This document shows, one piece after another, positions 9,253 through 18,703 of a stretch of DNA of 64,000 nucleotides. Both the position numbers and the translations under genes were made by a program. Position 1 is the first letter of the stretch. The number at the start of each line of letters is the position of its first letter. This stretch comes from Oscheius tipulae (lineage: Eukaryota > Nematoda > Chromadorea > Rhabditida > Rhabditidae). The notes under the pieces were generated by a model. The model was not told where the DNA came from. It saw only the letters and a program-made list of their open reading frames with translations, and did no database searches. The DNA lies in the NCBI GenBank assembly GCA_037178975.1, contig JASJZH010000007.1:18893-82892 (forward strand), in the 5' to 3' direction.

Positions 9253-10098
9253 CTATTTCCTCTGTGCTTGAGTAATCCGCATAGCCCACCATAGAATAAA
9301 TCCATATCCGACTAGTAAGATTAGCATAGCTATATTGGTGAATGGGTGTTCGACAAGAATCTCCTTTAACGTATCACTGAAAAGTGCATAGAGCGTGCCA
9401 GGAAGTACGCAAACCCAAGCCATCATTTGGCCACCGCTTTTACGGATCCTCGCCATAACTCTGTTAATACGCTCTTGATTTTGCAAATCTGTTAAAGCTT
9501 CTTCTACAAATTTTCTCATATCACCTGATTGCCTTACTTCTCTCAACAATCCGGACCAGATCAAGCCCAATGAACTATCAGGACAGTTTTTAATTAAACT
9601 CTGCAAAAAGTGAGTGATCGGTATGTTATTCTTATAATTCTGGAATCCAATCCTAAATTGATTAGCAAGTGGGCCGTTAATTCTTGGGATGACTTCCTCC
9701 ACCCAGTCTTCCAATGTTCCACCAGCAGAAATAACAGCATTCAAGTATTCAACTGCACTTTTTCCGTTTTTACGGTAGTTGATTTCATAGTTTCCTTCCT
9801 GGTACTTGAAAATAGCCCATATGACGAAAGCAACAAGGCACCCAGTAATCAGAAAGCTTCCACCACGAAAGGCAGCAAACACCCCTCCTGCTATTGAACC
9901 GATTGCCATAGAGGCATACATTTGAAATTTAAGATTTCTGAATGTGAAAAATTGAGATATAGCACTTTCCTTACTGCTTTTTTCCTTACTGATCGTCATC
10001 CCTAAGTAATATTTTCTTCTAGCTTTTTTATGGGATCGAGTAGCAAAAAATATAGAAATTAATAGGACGCAACACAGCAGTATCATAAGAAATATCAT
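9253..10098 (-). CDS. tadB: TadB-like pilus inner-membrane platform protein (T2SSF family)
   Basis: 281 aa with an N-terminal membrane segment, two helices at ~60-100 (SMAIGSIAGGVFAAFRGGSFLITGCLVAFVIWAIF), a T2SSF domain (~120-215) and paired C-terminal helices (MMAWVCVLPGTLYALF, IAMLILLVGYGFILWWAM). It overlaps the tadA stop by 4 nt, the usual tadA-tadB-tadC order. It partners TadC as the platform for pilin polymerisation. Confidence 0.75.
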   Translation of the reverse strand: MIFLMILLCCVLLISIFFATRSHKKARRKYYLGMTISKEKSSKESAISQFFTFRNLKFQMYASMAIGSIAGGVFAAFRGGSFLITGCLVAFVIWAIFKYQEGNYEINYRKNGKSAVEYLNAVISAGGTLEDWVEEVIPRINGPLANQFRIGFQNYKNNIPITHFLQSLIKNCPDSSLGLIWSGLLREVRQSGDMRKFVEEALTDLQNQERINRVMARIRKSGGQMMAWVCVLPGTLYALFSDTLKEILVEHPFTNIAMLILLVGYGFILWWAMRITQAQRK

Positions 10099-11568
10099 TT
10101 AGATTTTCTCCATTTCCATGTAGATGGAACTTCGATCCCTGCTTGAATCATTTTTTGGACGAACTCATCAGTTGGACCAATAAATTCATAGTACCCATTC
10201 AATTTTCCCGTTGGGTCTATCCCCTCGACATACCTTGATACCGTGTGTAAATCACCATTATCCTGAACCTGGCACAACTCTCTTATCGTTCTACCATCAT
10301 CAGTTGGATTCATATGCACGACGTAGCCCAATCGATCCCACATTATCCGTCGGATGGTTTCCCTATCCGGAGCTGAAGGATGCCCAGCTGCCAACTCAAC
10401 AGCTTGATCCAATCCAGCTTGACATGAGGAGGCATGGATAGTAGATCCCGAACCATCGTGTCCGTTTATTAATGCACGCATAAACAGGTAGGCAATAGCG
10501 TCACGCAACTCGGATATATAAATTCGGGATGGGAACATTCTAAGCGCACTTTTCATTGCATCGGTTTGGGTGTACACGCCTTCTCTCTCATAAAGACGAA
10601 TTACGTGGCCATCGACTTGAGGCTGCATCTCTGGTGATTCTTCAATAATTAAGAGCATTTCGTTCTCTCCAATATTGATCGTGTCTGCGTTGAAAAACGT
10701 TGTTTTTCCACTTCCTGTTCCACCTACGATAAGTTTACTCAGTTTAAGATGACCAGCAATCCGTACAAAGTCCATCGTAGCTTTACAAGCAATCCCTTTA
10801 TCCCTCGGTGAGTATACTGTCTGTCGTTGATAGATCTTAGAGACATCCTCTACACTAACAACCTCAAATGGTTTCTTCTCAGATGTCATAGTGTTGGTTG
10901 TTAGATCCTCAAGAGTGAATGATTCAGAGAACAACCGAATGGTTACAATCATTGAGCGAACAAATTGGTATGGGTTATCCAATGAATATCCTGTCGGACC
11001 GGAAACAATATGTATCCTTTCACCGCCCGGTAACATACCATTCAATTCTATTTTTGCCGGATCAAATCGCATTCCTATTCTGGATAAATGATGGTTGAGC
11101 CAATCCCTCGTATGATCGTAATCTCTGAACTGAGGGCCATTGTAGATTTTACGTTGATTATTTTGTTTATACCCTATGATTTGTTTATGCTTTTCATTGA
11201 ACGGTATAAATATCTGAATATCAGTAACGCCAGGCAAATCCCAGATTGGGCTGCAGAGGTCCATAACGATAGGACTCATCAAGAAATTGCTGAATTAAAT
11301 TCGCATGTGCGCTAGTTGGAATGTTTGTAAGATCTTTGAGAAGGCGCTCCAACTGTCTTCTTTTCTCGGTTTCCGAGATATCTTCTACTTCTCCTTTTTC
11401 TTTTTTTTGTTTTTCATTCTCATCAATCACTTTATCAAGAAGTGCTCTCTGCCATTCAGCCCACTTTTTCGGATCTACATTTGTCCCGCGTATTTTCTCA
11501 TATTCATTTTCTTCCTCTTCCCAACCTTCCCAACCCTTGACTTTACTAACTTTCTGAGCCTGGCTCAT
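10095..11568 (-). CDS. tadA: TadA/CpaF-type pilus ATPase (one frame break)
   Basis: Hexameric secretion ATPase that powers pilus assembly. The C-terminal part has Walker A VGGTGSGKTTFF, an Asp-box region IIEESPEM, and the GHDGSGSTIHAS histidine box. The N-terminal part (11221-11568) ends in the typical DESYRYGPLQP, which should run straight into the PGVTDIQIF strand of the C-terminal part. The two are separated by a one-base frame shift at about 11246 (one surplus A on the coding strand), giving about 490 aa when joined. The normally Gly-Glu-x-Arg-Gly Walker-B-adjacent motif reads SELRDA here, a visible departure. It is translationally coupled to tadB. Confidence 0.82.
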
Positions 11569-12261
11569 TCTTCACTTTCACCTCCTTGGTTTTCTTTGTT
11601 TTCACTTCCTTCGCTTTCTTCACTTCGAACTTATTAGGATCAATTACAACGCGTACTTTCCCCGTAACTAGAATTTCTTCCAGTCTTACTGATTCAGACC
11701 TCGGGACCAGTACAATCAATTTATTGCTCGCGGCCTGTTCATCGCGCATCGCCTGAAGAACAAGTACGTTTTCAGCAACAAATTCAGATATAACTGCTTG
11801 TCCTCCAGATTCGGAATCTTTCGTAATACCAATTAATGAAACCACATCATTAGGGTGTAGAATATCTATTGGAATATCACTGGTATCGAGTGGAATAGTG
11901 AGTGTTACATAATCACTTGAAATTGACTGATTAAGTTCACGAATACTATTCGCTTCGAAACGTTAGATTTCTGAAGAAACTGTCCTTCCACCAGAAGAGT
12001 CCTAGCCCTTTTCCCGATCAACTCATCAAGTTCACTCTCTGTACGGATCGCATCTTTTGGTATGTTTTTAGCCGGCATTTGGTCCGTGTAAAAATAACTT
12101 TTTTCAAGTGGTGTATGTTCCTCCACTTTCATTTTCACTTTGTAAACCGGCTCTAACGTCAAGTAACTCGTCATTGAAAGATATATTGTTACACCTAAGC
12201 CCGCACCAACCAATACAATTAATCCGACCCATACCATCAAACCTTTAGATAATGCCTTCAT
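11546..12261 (-). CDS. cpaB: CpaB/RcpC-type pilus assembly protein with SAF domain (one frame break)
   Basis: About 238 aa when joined. An N-terminal membrane anchor (LMVWVGLIVLVGAGLGVTIYLSM) precedes an SAF domain (MPAKNIPKDAIRTESELDELIGKRA..LLVEGQFLQKSNVSK). After a frame break near 11954, where one A is missing, conserved sequence continues: QSISSDYVTLTIPLDTSD, then PNDVVSLIGIT, and a basic tail. CpaB proteins sit at the outer side of the membrane and help assemble the Tad channel. The gene lies between cpaE and tadA, its usual place. Confidence 0.7.
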
Positions 12262-13509
12262 CTAGTTAGCCCTCCGCTTGAAGATACCCAAAATTCCATT
12301 TGAACTTTTCGGTTCTTGTTCATTCTCTGAAGTCTTCGGAACAAGAGCAGCTGACGACACGCCAATATCTTTAAGGAAACCTCGGAATTCAGCGCTGTAT
12401 TTAGATTTTTTAACATCTTTAAATACTGGCAGCGTCTTGAGATCTTGCGTTTCCTCCCTTGCATACGGCATGTAATATATAGGAGCTTTAATCCCAAACT
12501 CCTCAAAAGCTACTCGTAATGGTTGAACTTGTTCATTAGAATGAATTGCATTAATCACGATACGTACTTTGTCTGGTGCAGCATCATATATTTTCCTCAA
12601 TGTCTCAATTGTTCTCTCGTGTTGATCAGCTTCAGGACGACACACATAAACAATATCCGTCGCAAAATCCTTTAGAATATTTAGGGTTGGAGTAAAACCT
12701 TGGTGCATGTCGATGACGATATTACTATAAAATCTTCTGTATGACTTAAACGCATTGAGTACCATTTTTGAAGGTACACTTGTTATTTCTCCGTTTGGTG
12801 AACACAACACTTTCAAACCCGTAGGTTGGTGAGTGACTAATTTACTCTCAACCTTATTCCGATCCCAGTATTGGGATTCTTCTTCTTCAAAATCAACTAT
12901 AGAGAACGTTCGCTCTGAGATACCCAGTTTACGATGTGCGTTACCAGCGTAATCTGCGTCAATCAATAAAAATTGCCCTTTGGTTAGTTTGGCACCGGCT
13001 CCAGCGATTTGTGTACTTGTTGTTGTTTTGCCTTCGCCTCCTTTGGGACTACAAACTACGACAATCTTTTCCTTGGTTGCTTGTGAGCCGCCTGAGCCAA
13101 AATCGGTATGAATCCTTTCTCCAAATCCAAAATCAAACGATGGCAGCCGTTTATTCAACCCCACTTCAAGTGGCTGAATCGGATGGGCTGTAATATCTTT
13201 CACTCCAACATTAAATAAATCTGTTAGCGTGTCCGGATCCGTTGAACCCACCAGATAAATTAAAGCTGGTCCTTTATCACTTTTTATTTCTCTATTTACT
13301 TTTGATATAGCATCTTTCAGGTTCGGTACTGAGACCGAGAAAAAGATTGCATCAATGTGGCCTTCTCTATCTAATATCTGGCTTATCTCTCCGACACTTC
13401 TTGCATCAAAAACTTTTCCATAATCGGACAGCACTTTTACATTTTCATTCATTCTGCCTGTATGTGTGTCAACTACAACCATTGTTTTCAATTGCCTATT
13501 CGCCTCCAA
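12262..13509 (-). CDS. CpaE/TadZ-like ParA-family ATPase
   Basis: 415 aa. A receiver-like N-terminal domain (residues ~10-110: MVVVDTHTG..VKVLSDYGKVFDARSV) is followed by a MinD/ParA ATPase with deviant Walker A (VVCSPKGGEGKTTTST, residues ~153-165), LLIDADYAG (Walker A' strand) and NIVIDMHQG. CpaE/TadZ proteins place the Tad machine at a cell site. A Ser/Lys-rich C-terminus follows. It overlaps the upstream cpaE-like gene by 14 nt. Confidence 0.75.
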   Translation of the reverse strand: MEANRQLKTMVVVDTHTGRMNENVKVLSDYGKVFDARSVGEISQILDREGHIDAIFFSVSVPNLKDAISKVNREIKSDKGPALIYLVGSTDPDTLTDLFNVGVKDITAHPIQPLEVGLNKRLPSFDFGFGERIHTDFGSGGSQATKEKIVVVCSPKGGEGKTTTSTQIAGAGAKLTKGQFLLIDADYAGNAHRKLGISERTFSIVDFEEEESQYWDRNKVESKLVTHQPTGLKVLCSPNGEITSVPSKMVLNAFKSYRRFYSNIVIDMHQGFTPTLNILKDFATDIVYVCRPEADQHERTIETLRKIYDAAPDKVRIVINAIHSNEQVQPLRVAFEEFGIKAPIYYMPYAREETQDLKTLPVFKDVKKSKYSAEFRGFLKDIGVSSAALVPKTSENEQEPKSSNGILGIFKRRAN

Positions 13510-14721
13510 ACAATTTCGACCATTTATTGATTACCTCTAACTCCGATTCCATGTTAATTGCGGCTCTCCGCGTCCAAGTCGATAACATAACGTGTCTGTT
13601 TTGTTGAGAAACTACAAGATCAAACTTTCTATTGAAAGATTGCTCCACAGAAGATACTTCTAGTGCGCTTCCTATAGGCCATTTGTTCAGAACCCAAATG
13701 ACTCCCATCTGTTCGGGTGCTTCCATTTTTAAATACTGAGGGTCAGGCGCTACAACAAATACCTTGATCTTCGCTCTTTTAAACACTTCATGGTCAAAAT
13801 CACCGCAATCAACGATTACTGTCTTATTTATTTCAGACAATTTAAGTACATCTTCATCAGACATCGGCGCATTAGCTATGATAGCCAGATCTAAATATTC
13901 AGTGTGTTGATTCCCTTGACCAGTTGAAATGAATTCTGATCTGGAGGTAAGTTCTCCTCCTATATTTCTTCCCAGCCAACTAGCCAGGGCTCCTGTGGTT
14001 CTTCCTTCGATCAGGACAGTTGGCTTTTTAAGTAATTCGCTTATATTCCATGCAATGTGAGATGTGCCTGCCCCTCGGAATCCTGCTACTGCAATAACAT
14101 TCTCAAGAACCAGATCATCAGGCAAACTTGTATCAACCTGTCTTGTTTCAATAAGTTCAGTAGTTTCTTTGGTAGCTTTCCTACCAATTTTGGTATAGGC
14201 GAAGTTATCGATTTCATCATTTCTAATGTAGACTTTATCCGACCCGGATCCGGATTCGGATTCTCACCCTCCCACACAGACTCTGTTGCTTGTTGACTAT
14301 TTGCTTTTATTTTCTTTGGTTTAACGTCCAACTCTTTAAATTTTTCATGGATGGTCACAATGGTATCCAAAATGTCGTCTGGATGGGTTTGTTCTTTCCT
14401 TGTTAGAAGATATGAAAATTCACCTTCTAATGACTGATCCACAGTTCCCATCCATTCCTCATCACTTACCTTCACTAGCCAGATGATATACTTTTGTTCC
14501 TGATAGGCTGCTTGAGCTAATTGCAATAATCGTTCAGCTCGATCACTATCATTCCATAACTCCACAAATACAAAAGCGTCATAATTTGAAATATCTAACT
14601 CTGTCTCATCATAAAAACCTACATAATTAATTGGCAAACCATCATTTTTGAAGTTTTCAATCATCGCGTCATCTATCGTTTTTTTCCCGATAAAGGATGC
14701 AACATTCATTTTTTTAGCCAT
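13496..14721 (-). CDS. Second CpaE-like protein, degenerate P-loop (one frame break)
   Basis: About 408 aa when joined across a missing A at ~14261. The N-terminal part (MAKKMNVASFIGKKTIDDAM..DAFVFVELW) resembles a receiver-like domain; the C-terminal part is a MinD/ParA-type fold (NVIAVAGFRGAGTSHIAWNI, TVIVDCGDFD, KVFVVAPDPQ). The P-loop reads GFRGAGTS, with no lysine at the Walker A position, so nucleotide hydrolysis is doubtful. It looks like a diverged duplicate of the downstream CpaE/TadZ gene and may act as its partner. The linker across the break is acidic and Ser/Gly-rich. Confidence 0.6.
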
Positions 14722-15170
14722 TAAATTTTCTCCTTATAATTCCTTTTCAAAGCCTTAACGATTTGAGTTCCATCATTCCTGCCAAACGGCACTAAGCATA
14801 ACAGGCTCAAGATCGTTCCAGCTCCATACGAAATACATATAATTTCCATTGATTGCAGGTGGTGTAGATGAAATACTCCGATGATCCACATTCCTAACCA
14901 TTGGGCCAATACGCCTCCTAATCCAACCAAAACAGCTTCAACTTTAGTATGAGCCATCAATGTCCCGTTAGGGTAAACCCCTCCGGCCAATGGTATCAGA
15001 CGGACTTCAAGACATTTGAACTTGACTATCCTTGGTCCCACTCCCCATTCAATCATGACTATTGGTATTCCAAAGATCTTCATCATTCCTGCATGTCCTA
15101 ATTCATGAATCAGTACAGTAAACGCTAAACCAACTGAAATTAGGAAGGATTCCCACAACTGAAAAGTCAT
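14721..15170 (-). CDS. M50-family membrane metallopeptidase
   Basis: About 149 aa from ATG 15170, chosen for its GAGGAA ribosome site 6 nt upstream. The zinc motif HELGH lies in the first membrane segment (SVGLAFTVLIHELGHAGMM). A later PFGRNDG stands where site-2 proteases have the N/P-x-D-G third ligand. Four membrane segments. In a pilus operon it could process a membrane subunit; the substrate is unknown. It overlaps the next gene by 1 nt. Confidence 0.65.
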   Translation of the reverse strand: MTFQLWESFLISVGLAFTVLIHELGHAGMMKIFGIPIVMIEWGVGPRIVKFKCLEVRLIPLAGGVYPNGTLMAHTKVEAVLVGLGGVLAQWLGMWIIGVFHLHHLQSMEIICISYGAGTILSLLCLVPFGRNDGTQIVKALKRNYKEKI

Positions 15171-15180
15171 TATCAATTCC

Positions 15181-15630
15181 TCAATTTCTGTGATTAATGT
15201 TTGAAGTACTGTGAATAGAATCATCAATAGATCCAAATGAATGTTCCTCGGCAAAAATAGCATCCATGGTGGACTCTGAAAATCCAAGTTCGTGTGTCAA
15301 ATCAACGTCTACGCTAATGGAGTAATTATCAGGGAAAGAAATTACAGGATTCTCCACTGTATCTGTAGTGATCCCCATGTCTTCAAGATTCAACAAGTTT
15401 TTATCAAAAGTAGACCGTGCAACCGTTTCGGCCGGTACAGGGTCAATTAGAAACTCATCAGAGTATGTTCCCAAATTAAAGTACCGTTTATTGGCTCCAG
15501 CATCAGCAGACGCATCAGCTGTAGCCTGCACCCATGTGTGCCTCACCAGATTATTGATAACATCCAGGCAAAGGGCAGAAGCAATGATGAAAGCCAGCAT
15601 TATCATGAAAGCAAATAATGAAATTCTCGT
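15181..15630 (-). CDS. TadE-like pseudopilin, first gene of the pilus operon
   Basis: A hydrophobic N-terminal helix (ISLFAFMIMLAFIIASALCLDVI) is followed by an extracytoplasmic region. The best ribosome site (GGAGGAGGT) sits 7 nt before an in-frame ACG at 15628-15630; the first ATG is 24 nt further in, at 15606. Either ACG is used or an ATG has been altered. The short sequence before the helix and Asp/Asn-rich tail fit TadE/TadG-type minor pilins. It is the first gene downstream of the promoter gap at 15.65-15.85 kb. Confidence 0.5.
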   Translation of the reverse strand, partial: TRISLFAFMIMLAFIIASALCLDVINNLVRHTWVQATADASADAGANKRYFNLGTYSDEFLIDPVPAETVARSTFDKNLLNLEDMGITTDTVENPVISFPDNYSISVDVDLTHELGFSESTMDAIFAEEHSFGSIDDSIHSTSNINHRN

Positions 15631-15763
15631 AAAATGACCTCCTCCCCCTGATTTTAGACAACTATTTGACCAAAATTATTACATATGTACCAAAAAGAAT
15701 ACATAAAAGCTTACTACAACAGTTCTATAGTATCATTAGACAACTTATTTTTCCATAATTTTT

Positions 15764-15779
15764 ATGCACAATAATTCGT
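15764..15779 (-). promoter_or_regulatory. 16-bp operator-like motif, copy 1
   Basis: Minus strand reads ACGAATTATTGTGCAT, matching three other upstream copies (37783, 42615, 51475). It lies about 135 bp upstream of the first pilus gene. Confidence 0.4.
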
Positions 15780-15849
15780 TATTTTTGAAAATGTATTCAT
15801 TGTGTTTTCATTTCGCTCCTAAACTAGCCAAACCACATGTTACAAACAA

Positions 15850-15880
15850 AAAAAAGCCCTTATTCAAGATAGGGCCTTTT
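15850..15880 (-). terminator. Intrinsic terminator at the left edge of array 1
   Basis: Minus strand: AAAAGGCCCTATCTTGAATA then AGGGCTTTTTTTT, a GC stem followed by eight T. It would stop minus-strand transcripts that cross array 1 before the pilus promoter. Confidence 0.7.
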
Positions 15881-15902
15881 CCTAAATAGCTTTGTTGTTC
15901 AA

Positions 15903-16968
15903 CGCATCGATCCGAACAATGGCCGCAGCTGCTCGGCATTACGGATCTTCTGCAGACGGGCCATAATTGCTCTCCTGGCAATCGATTTTTCCTCGCACCA
16001 GGCCTTGAGATCCTTCAGCGCATCGATCCGGATGACGGGCGCAGCTGCTCGCTATGCCGGATCTCCTGCAGGCTGGCCATACTGCGTTGCCGGCGATCGC
16101 TTCGTCGCGCACCAGGTATCCTGGATTCCTTCAGCTCACGATCGGTCCGGACGACCGGTGCAGCTGCTCGTTGCTCCGGATCTCCTGCAGGCTGGCCATA
16201 CTGCGTTGCCGGCGATTGCTTCGCCGCGCACCAGGTATCCGGATCCTCCAGTACCGATCGGTCCGGACGACCGGCGCAGCTGCTCGTTGCTCCGGATCTC
16301 CTGCAGGCTGGCCGTACTGCGTTGCCGGCGATCGCTTCGCCACGCACCAGGTATCCTGGATTCCTTCATCTCCTGAGCGATCCGGAGGAAGGGAGCAGGT
16401 GCTCGCTGCTCCGGATCTCCTGCAGGCTGGCCATACTGCGCTACCAGCGATCGCTTCACCGTGCACCAGGTATCTGGATCCTCCAGCTCATCGATCCGGA
16501 GGAAGGGAGCAGCAGCTCGTTGCTCCGGATTTCCTGCAAGCTGGCCATACTGCGCTACCGGCGATCGCTTCGCCGTAACCAGGTATCCTGGATTCCTTCA
16601 GCTCATCGATCTGGAGGAAGGGAGCAGCAGCTCGTTGCTCCGGATTTCCTGCAGGCTGGCCATACTGCGCTACCGGCGATCGCTTCGCCGTAACCAGGTA
16701 TCCTGGATTCCTTCAGCTCACGATCGGTCCGGACGGCCGGCGCAGCTGCTCGTTGCTCCGGATCTCCTGCAGGCTGGCCATACTGCGTTGCCGGCGATTG
16801 CTTCGCCGCGCACCAGGTATCCTGGATTGCTTCAGCTCATCGATCGGTCCGGACGACCGGCGCAGCTGCTCGTTGCTCCGGATCTCCTGCAGGCTGGCCA
16901 TACTGCGTTGCCGGCGATCGCTTCGCCGCGCACCAGGTATCCTGGATTGCTTCAGCTCATCGATCGGG
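15903..16968. repeat. 118-bp repeat array 1 (about 9 units)
   Basis: Nine tandem units of ~114-119 bp, in 'R' orientation (CTGCAGGCTGGCCATACTG..GGCGATCGC..CCAGGTATCCTGG..TCCGGAC..GCAGCTGCTCG on the plus strand). The leftmost unit is degenerate. The array fills the gap between two minus-strand terminators and carries no credible gene: reading frames stay open on both strands only because of repeat composition. Confidence 0.9.
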
Positions 16969-16972
16969 ACGA

Positions 16973-17003
16973 CAAAAAAAAGCCCACTACAGTGGACTTT
17001 TTG
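16973..17003. terminator. Intrinsic terminator between array 1 and the gene at 17.0 kb
   Basis: AGCCCACT-AC-AGTGGACT hairpin with A-run on the left and T-run on the right; works in both directions and ends the minus-strand gene that stops at 17005. Confidence 0.75.
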
Positions 17004-17004
17004 T

Positions 17005-17640
17005 TTATCTTTTCGAAAATATAATTGTTCTCCACACCGGTTCCTTCGGTACTGTGTAAACCTTCCCTAATAGCTCATCCTGATCTTTCAGCATTTTACC
17101 TCTTGTAACTAACCACTCGTAATGTTTGAACAAAGGATAGTCATACTCCTTAACTTCGAAGCCCTGACTTTTAAGGAGCCTCATTTGAGCTTTACCAAGT
17201 CCGGCATATGTGCTCCCAATCAAGACTACATTTGCATCCCATTCTTGGTCATCTAACTGAGACATATCATTTCTCATGATACTAATCATATCTCGGATAC
17301 TCTCGCTCTTAATCATCAGAGATCGATCAACATGTATTCTCCAACACATGTTAACTCTTGGATCAATACCTAATTTGGATCTGAAGAACTTTAAAGTGAA
17401 ATAATTTGGTTCCATGAAAAAATATTTAAATCCTGATTTTCTGCAACGTTGCTTGTACAAGTATCTACGGAATATAGCCATGAATACATAAATACACCAG
17501 CTAATCGCCAAGGTATTGCCCACCCAATGAGTTGTATCTAGTACTCTTGTTATAACTAGTGCTGCTATAACAACCGGCGAGCTTATTGCCACAACATCCT
17601 CATCAACCCACGAAAAGAATCTGTCAAATTTACTCTGTAT
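17005..17640 (-). CDS. Membrane protein of the transfer region, unknown
   Basis: About 211 aa from ATG 17640, which overlaps the upstream stop region. Two N-terminal membrane segments (VVIAALVITRVLD.. and NTLAISWCIYVFMAIF) precede a basic cytoplasmic domain (RRYLYKQRCRKSGFKYFF) and a folded C-terminal domain (DANVVLIGSTYAGLGKAQMRLLKSQGFEV). The strand-loop IGSTYAGLG is Gly-rich but not a P-loop. No family recognised. It is the last gene before array 1. Confidence 0.5.
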   Translation of the reverse strand: MQSKFDRFFSWVDEDVVAISSPVVIAALVITRVLDTTHWVGNTLAISWCIYVFMAIFRRYLYKQRCRKSGFKYFFMEPNYFTLKFFRSKLGIDPRVNMCWRIHVDRSLMIKSESIRDMISIMRNDMSQLDDQEWDANVVLIGSTYAGLGKAQMRLLKSQGFEVKEYDYPLFKHYEWLVTRGKMLKDQDELLGKVYTVPKEPVWRTIIFSKR

Positions 17641-18259
17641 CATATTCAGTGTCGTACCCACTATTTCTATTAGCTATCTCCACATAATTTGGGATCCATG
17701 TAGGTTCCTTCCGAAAAAGTTCAGCTGTCACTTGCCGGTACTCAATTTCTTCAGCAAGAGCTTCACCATATATGCCTTCAAATATCTCAAGATTTTCCGC
17801 TTTAATCTCTCGTATTTCTTCAGGGATTAAATATGCCTTTTCAAATAATTTAAGGTATCCCGCTTTTATGAGCGATGCTATGCACGTCCATTCATTCCAA
17901 AAATCCAACACGACTACAGGACTATTTGTAAAACGAACTGCTCCTTCTTCTTCAATTTCATCCTCATAAATCTTTCTAGTATTATCGTAGAACAATCCCA
18001 AGCCTGAATACACTTTTGCCCTGATGCCCTCTACGGAGAATTCTGCGGCCGCAATATCTATTAGCATTGTTGCCAAAACCATGATTTGCGTCTCTCTTTC
18101 ATCTATATCTGAGTAGTTCGGATGAGCCAAAAGGTCGAAAATTTGTAATGCCGTCTCGGATTGTCCTCTACGTCCATCCTTTAGCTCAAAGTAATATGTT
18201 AATGTTGGTTGATCGTCAACATTCAGCCATTGACGCTTATCAACATGGAATTGTTTCAT
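17630..18259 (-). CDS. Hypothetical protein of the transfer region
   Basis: 209 aa, acidic, no membrane segment. Mostly alpha-helical by composition (LIDIAAAEFSVEGIRAKVYSGL.., EEIREIKAENLEIFEGIYGEALAEEI). The start overlaps the stop of the upstream small basic protein by 4 nt and its end overlaps the downstream membrane protein, so the three form one unit. No recognised domain. Confidence 0.5.
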   Translation of the reverse strand: MKQFHVDKRQWLNVDDQPTLTYYFELKDGRRGQSETALQIFDLLAHPNYSDIDERETQIMVLATMLIDIAAAEFSVEGIRAKVYSGLGLFYDNTRKIYEDEIEEEGAVRFTNSPVVVLDFWNEWTCIASLIKAGYLKLFEKAYLIPEEIREIKAENLEIFEGIYGEALAEEIEYRQVTAELFRKEPTWIPNYVEIANRNSGYDTEYDTE

Positions 18260-18618
18260 TGTTCACCATTCCTTTTAGTAAAGTGGTTTTTGAGAAATTC
18301 CTTCAAGTCATGAGTAGCTTCAGCCTGTTCAAATTCAGATAACCCGGTCTCGTTCAAGATCTCTATGACTGAGGATAAAATATCTCTAATGATTTCAACC
18401 TTGAATTTGGTATCTGAGCGTAATTCCAAATACCCATCTATCTTATCCCAATCATTTTTTAGAAGAGACAACTTAACCATGTGGTATTCCATGTTTTTAG
18501 ACTCAAGGGATCTCTTGCCAGCACCCTTCCTCGCGCCACCTCTACCATCTCTTGAATTGTTTTTTTCAGAGGTCAGGGCTTTATTTTTTTTGCCTGACTT
18601 GTCTATGTTTTCAGGCAA
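18256..18618 (-). CDS. Small basic protein with GGARKGAGK motif, possible DNA-binding regulator
   Basis: 120 aa. The N-terminal GRGGARKGAGKRS motif is common in small plasmid and phage DNA-binding proteins, and also occurs in the protein at 55.3 kb. A helical C-terminal domain follows (DIL..VIEILNETGLSEFEQAEATHDLKEFL). A near-perfect 24-bp palindrome lies 15 bp upstream of the start, which fits autoregulation by this or another factor. Confidence 0.5.
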   Translation of the reverse strand: MPENIDKSGKKNKALTSEKNNSRDGRGGARKGAGKRSLESKNMEYHMVKLSLLKNDWDKIDGYLELRSDTKFKVEIIRDILSSVIEILNETGLSEFEQAEATHDLKEFLKNHFTKRNGEQ

Positions 18619-18632
18619 AGTAAACGCCCCTT

Positions 18633-18656
18633 TTGAATTAAGTTAACTTATTTCAA
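18633..18656. promoter_or_regulatory. 24-bp palindromic operator, copy 1
   Basis: TTGAATTAAGTT joined to AACTTATTTCAA; centre GTTAAC, one mismatched pair. The same palindrome occurs at 37722-37745, also just upstream of a minus-strand gene. Confidence 0.55.
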
Positions 18657-18703
18657 AATATACCATTCTAAATATAAAATAGCAATAGTTGCTTCATTGC
18701 ATA

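Noticed and set aside
11305-11637. 110-aa and 78-aa plus-strand frames
   Set aside because: Antisense to the TadA N-terminal part; Phe/Ser-rich shadow of a Glu/Lys-rich coding strand.
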